A DNA stretch of 64,000 nt from DATFYM01 sp035315065 (GTDB lineage Bacteria; Acidobacteriota; Terriglobia; UBA7540), in NCBI GenBank assembly GCA_035315065.1, contig DATFYM010000015.1, positions 1 to 64,000 on the forward strand. The letters run 5' to 3'. Shown here one piece after another: positions 61,862 to 64,000 of this stretch; position 1 is the stretch's first letter, and each line of letters starts with the position of its first letter. The translations under genes and the position numbers were made by a program. The notes under the pieces were generated by a model that had not been told where the DNA came from, did no database searches, and was given only the letters and a program-made list of their open reading frames with translations.

Positions 61862-62804
61862 TTGACGGATTCGCAGTCATGCGAAGGCACGCGGGCGAGC
61901 GCGATCCAACCAACAGGTTCGCCACATTTGTTATCTATGAGATAGCCGCTATGACGCAGACCAAGCCACAGGGCATATCGCTAGTTAAATCAAAAACTTG
62001 TAGAGATCTTCAGGCCGTTTTTGGGAAACGAAGCCTAGCGAAGCCACGACAAACAAAGCACTTTTTATCAAGGGCTTATGCGTAAATCCCGGCAAACGAA
62101 GCAAAGGAGGATAAACACCGCTAAATCAGTAAGCTACAGCGATTTTCGCCCCATTTTTGGAGAGATTGCTGCCGACGAACAACTTCTCTCTATTGCGAAT
62201 TCGAGAATTGTGGTCAGCATCCTAATGCTTTCAATAAGTTGCAGGCATTCTCGGGCGATTCTCGCGGGTTTTGAATGGACTCAACTTTCTGGTGTGAAAA
62301 GCAGGGCACGGCGGACACCGGGGTTTGGGTTTGGCATGTGCATAGGCGGGGCAGGGGTTATGGGACTCGCCGACAGAACGTTGCAAGCCGGTCCGAGTTC
62401 CCCTAGCACAGGCACTCTTGCCTATGTCTTCGACAAACTCGCCGACAGAACATCGCAGGCGGTCGCAGTTGCGGATTCGGATGTCCGAATCCGGACAACC
62501 ATGGAGCAAGCCATTGAAAACAAGAATGTTAAACGAAATTGAATCGCTAACTACCGTGTTTTCTGTAACATGAGCTATTTTTGAGCGAACGAAATATTTA
62601 ACGTCGTGGTGGTTGGCACGAAAAACTCGTTGGTTTTTTTCCGACCGATTGCTGAATTGGGACCGGAGCCGGTGCGAGCTTGATCGAGACGGGCATTTTC
62701 GTCCAAGGTGGTGCGCTGGAAGGCGCATGTTGTCTATCGCGTTTTGGACGGAACAAAGTATTGCGAAGACCGGCGGCAGACGAGAAAAGGAATAGGAGGC
62801 GCAA
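61862..62804. other. Gap without a recognisable gene
   Basis: Two open frames (61879-62085 and 62078-62542 plus) encode polar proteins unlike any family I know, without good start signals. The word ACTCGCCGACAGAAC occurs at 62364 and 62437 (73 bp apart) and CCGACAGAAC also at 61141. TTGGCACG at 62614 looks like half a sigma-54 box but lacks the GC at the right distance. Confidence 0.45.
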
Positions 62805-63347
62805 GTGGGGCAGAATAACACTAAGAGTTACTCTTCAACGACGCCCGTGTCGCAATCGCTCGGGGCGACAGGCAACCAAAGTGCATGGAAAACTTCACGG
62901 ACCAAGCCCGTTGGTCCTGCCAGGAATTCCACAGGCGTTTGGCCAAGGCTGGTAGCCGATCAGATTCACAAGATGAGCCAGCCCCTGACGGCCCTTCATG
63001 GCACGGTGGAACTTGCCTTACTGTCGGAGAACACGGCAGAAGGATATCGGGCCGCGTTGGAGGAGTCCTTGGAACAGTTGATCCGGCTGAACGGTATCGT
63101 CAGTTCGCTGCGCGACTTGGCAGATGCTGATGCCCAGAATACAGGACCGAAAAGCCGGGTGCTGAGCATATCAGTTAATCGCGGCCCGTTCGAGAAGGCT
63201 ACCTTGGCGGTGGAGGTTCCGGGGCGAGTTCGCGCGCGGAAAAAGTCTGTAAGCTCGCCTTCGGTGTCCACGGGGGAGAGGAACACGGCGCACCATCGGC
63301 GAGATCCCCAAAGCATGACCCGGGAGGAGCTAAGAAAACTTTCATAA
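62805..63347 (+). CDS. Small HisKA-like dimerisation-domain protein
   Basis: The 180-residue protein has a disordered N-terminus. A helical hairpin at residues 50-105 (VADQIHKMSQPLTALHGTVE, GYRAALEESLEQLIRLNGIV, SSLRDLADAD) looks like the dimerisation domain of a histidine kinase, with the phospho-accepting histidine perhaps at IHKMSQPLTAL. There is no ATPase domain; the tail is basic and polar. It could be an Hpt-like phosphotransfer protein or an antagonist for a kinase. It lies between two regulators, the OmpR type and the NtrC type. The start is a GTG with AGGAGG five bases before it. Confidence 0.7.
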   Translation: MGQNNTKSYSSTTPVSQSLGATGNQSAWKTSRTKPVGPARNSTGVWPRLVADQIHKMSQPLTALHGTVELALLSENTAEGYRAALEESLEQLIRLNGIVSSLRDLADADAQNTGPKSRVLSISVNRGPFEKATLAVEVPGRVRARKKSVSSPSVSTGERNTAHHRRDPQSMTREELRKLS

Positions 63348-63458
63348 TGGCTTAATGTATTACTTATGTTAATAAGTTATGATTTGAGAGCCAGCCCGCT
63401 CGCTGGCGCCGAACGGCCTGCGGTTGTCATTTCACTCCCGTAGACCAGGGGGTACTTC

Positions 63459-64000
63459 ATGCTGATCGTCAGCCCCGATGGTGAATTTCGCGACAAAGTG
63501 CTGGAGAAACTGTGTGCTCCTCATCAGCAGGCCAACCAAGCCAACGGCGGAGCCGAGGCGCTCGCTATGTTGGAATCCGAACAGCACGACGCTCTGCTGC
63601 TGGATCGCTGGCTGCCCGACCTCGACGTCGCCGAACTGGCCAGAATCGTGAAGACTGCTTTCCCCAACGTCCGAGTTTTCGTCGCCGGATCCGACCCGAA
63701 TTCAGCCTGCCCTTTGGGAATCTGCGCCGGATCAGAGTTTTGCGTTTACTGTGATACCGATAAGAACCCTCGATGCGGAAATGGCAAGGGGTTCGCAGCA
63801 GCCAAGAACGGCTTCGGAACCGGGAACGGCAGCGGTTCCTTGCACGGCAATGGCAACGGCAACGGTTACAAGCCCGTTGAGCCCCTGCCGGGAATGATCG
63901 GAGAAAGCTGCGCCATGCAGCAAGTGTACCGCCTGGCGAGGCTGGTGACGGCACGGTCGACTCCGGTGCTGGTGATGGGAGAAACGGGAACGGGAAAGGA
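63459..64000 (+). CDS. Sigma-54-dependent activator (NtrC/FlrC type), cut by the window end
   Basis: The first 181 residues show a receiver-like domain (MLIVSPDGEFRDKVLEKL, phospho-aspartate in ALLLDRWLPDLD). An unusual linker follows, and then the start of an AAA+ domain (MIGESCAMQQVYRLARLVTA, Walker A GETGTGKE). The first acidic pair is degenerate (VSPD in place of VDDE). The linker at residues 84-106 holds five cysteines in the order C-x4-C-x5-C-x2-C-x7-C and is followed by a Gly/Asn stretch (GTGNGSGSLHGNGNGNG). It is likely the activator of flagellar sigma-54 genes, by position. The five cysteines may bind a metal or an Fe-S cluster. Confidence 0.87.
   Translation, partial: MLIVSPDGEFRDKVLEKLCAPHQQANQANGGAEALAMLESEQHDALLLDRWLPDLDVAELARIVKTAFPNVRVFVAGSDPNSACPLGICAGSEFCVYCDTDKNPRCGNGKGFAAAKNGFGTGNGSGSLHGNGNGNGYKPVEPLPGMIGESCAMQQVYRLARLVTARSTPVLVMGETGTGK

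Noticed and set aside
61879..62542. Two overlapping plus-strand frames
   Set aside because: Composition is unlike neighbouring genes, start signals are poor and they include direct repeats. I cannot support a gene.
62612..62630. Sigma-54 promoter (TTGGCACG)
   Set aside because: The second half TTGCA/TTGCT is not present at the required 4-5-base spacing.

Overview
The window looks like a chromosomal segment of an Acidobacteriota species (Terriglobia/Koribacter type). The strongest reason is four full-length copies and one wreck of the large orphan MacB/FtsX-type permease family known as ADOP (acidobacterial duplicated orphan permease). A Pkn-type serine/threonine kinase with a C-terminal beta-propeller and the GC-rich coding sequence agree with this. 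Everything here is read by eye from sequence motifs; no database search was run.

Region by region: (1) 1-9650 is ordinary chromosome. It holds tRNA-Asn, tatA, a CYTH-domain phosphatase/cyclase, a long-chain polyprenyl diphosphate synthase, a secreted TPR-thioredoxin fusion, an AhpD-like protein, an exported MsrA, an SDR protein, an M24 peptidase, a decayed hicBA toxin-antitoxin pair and two small membrane proteins. (2) 9734-28588 holds an ADOP permease, a group II PLP decarboxylase, a repeat-filled stretch (13.9-16.1 kb) with four 150-bp tandem units and a gutted ADOP copy, a serine/threonine kinase broken by a palindromic insertion, and three ADOP permeases head to tail. (3) 28732-31129 has an RRM protein and a hybrid histidine kinase. 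(4) 31157-58660 is a flagellar filament and modification island: fliS-fliD-flaG, two tandem flagellins with sigma-28-like promoters, then glycosyltransferases, a double FkbM methyltransferase, two sulfotransferases, a radical SAM enzyme, a class I methyltransferase and galE. (5) 58912-64000 has flbD-motA-motB, an OmpR-type regulator, a small HisKA-like protein and the start of a sigma-54 activator with a cysteine-rich linker.

A plausible joint reading of region 4 is that flagellin is decorated with a glycan that is epimerised (GalE), polymerised by several GT2/GT4 enzymes, O-methylated (FkbM) and possibly sulfated. This is inferred from gene neighbourhood only.

The most striking structural signal is repeats. 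Almost every gap between genes in the first 29 kb carries a long inverted repeat made of one short word iterated 3-6 times on each arm, and the word differs from gap to gap. A second family of palindromes bounded by TGTAG/CTACA (or close variants) occurs between genes and inside the kinase gene. There, removing one 130-bp element exactly restores the kinase activation loop.
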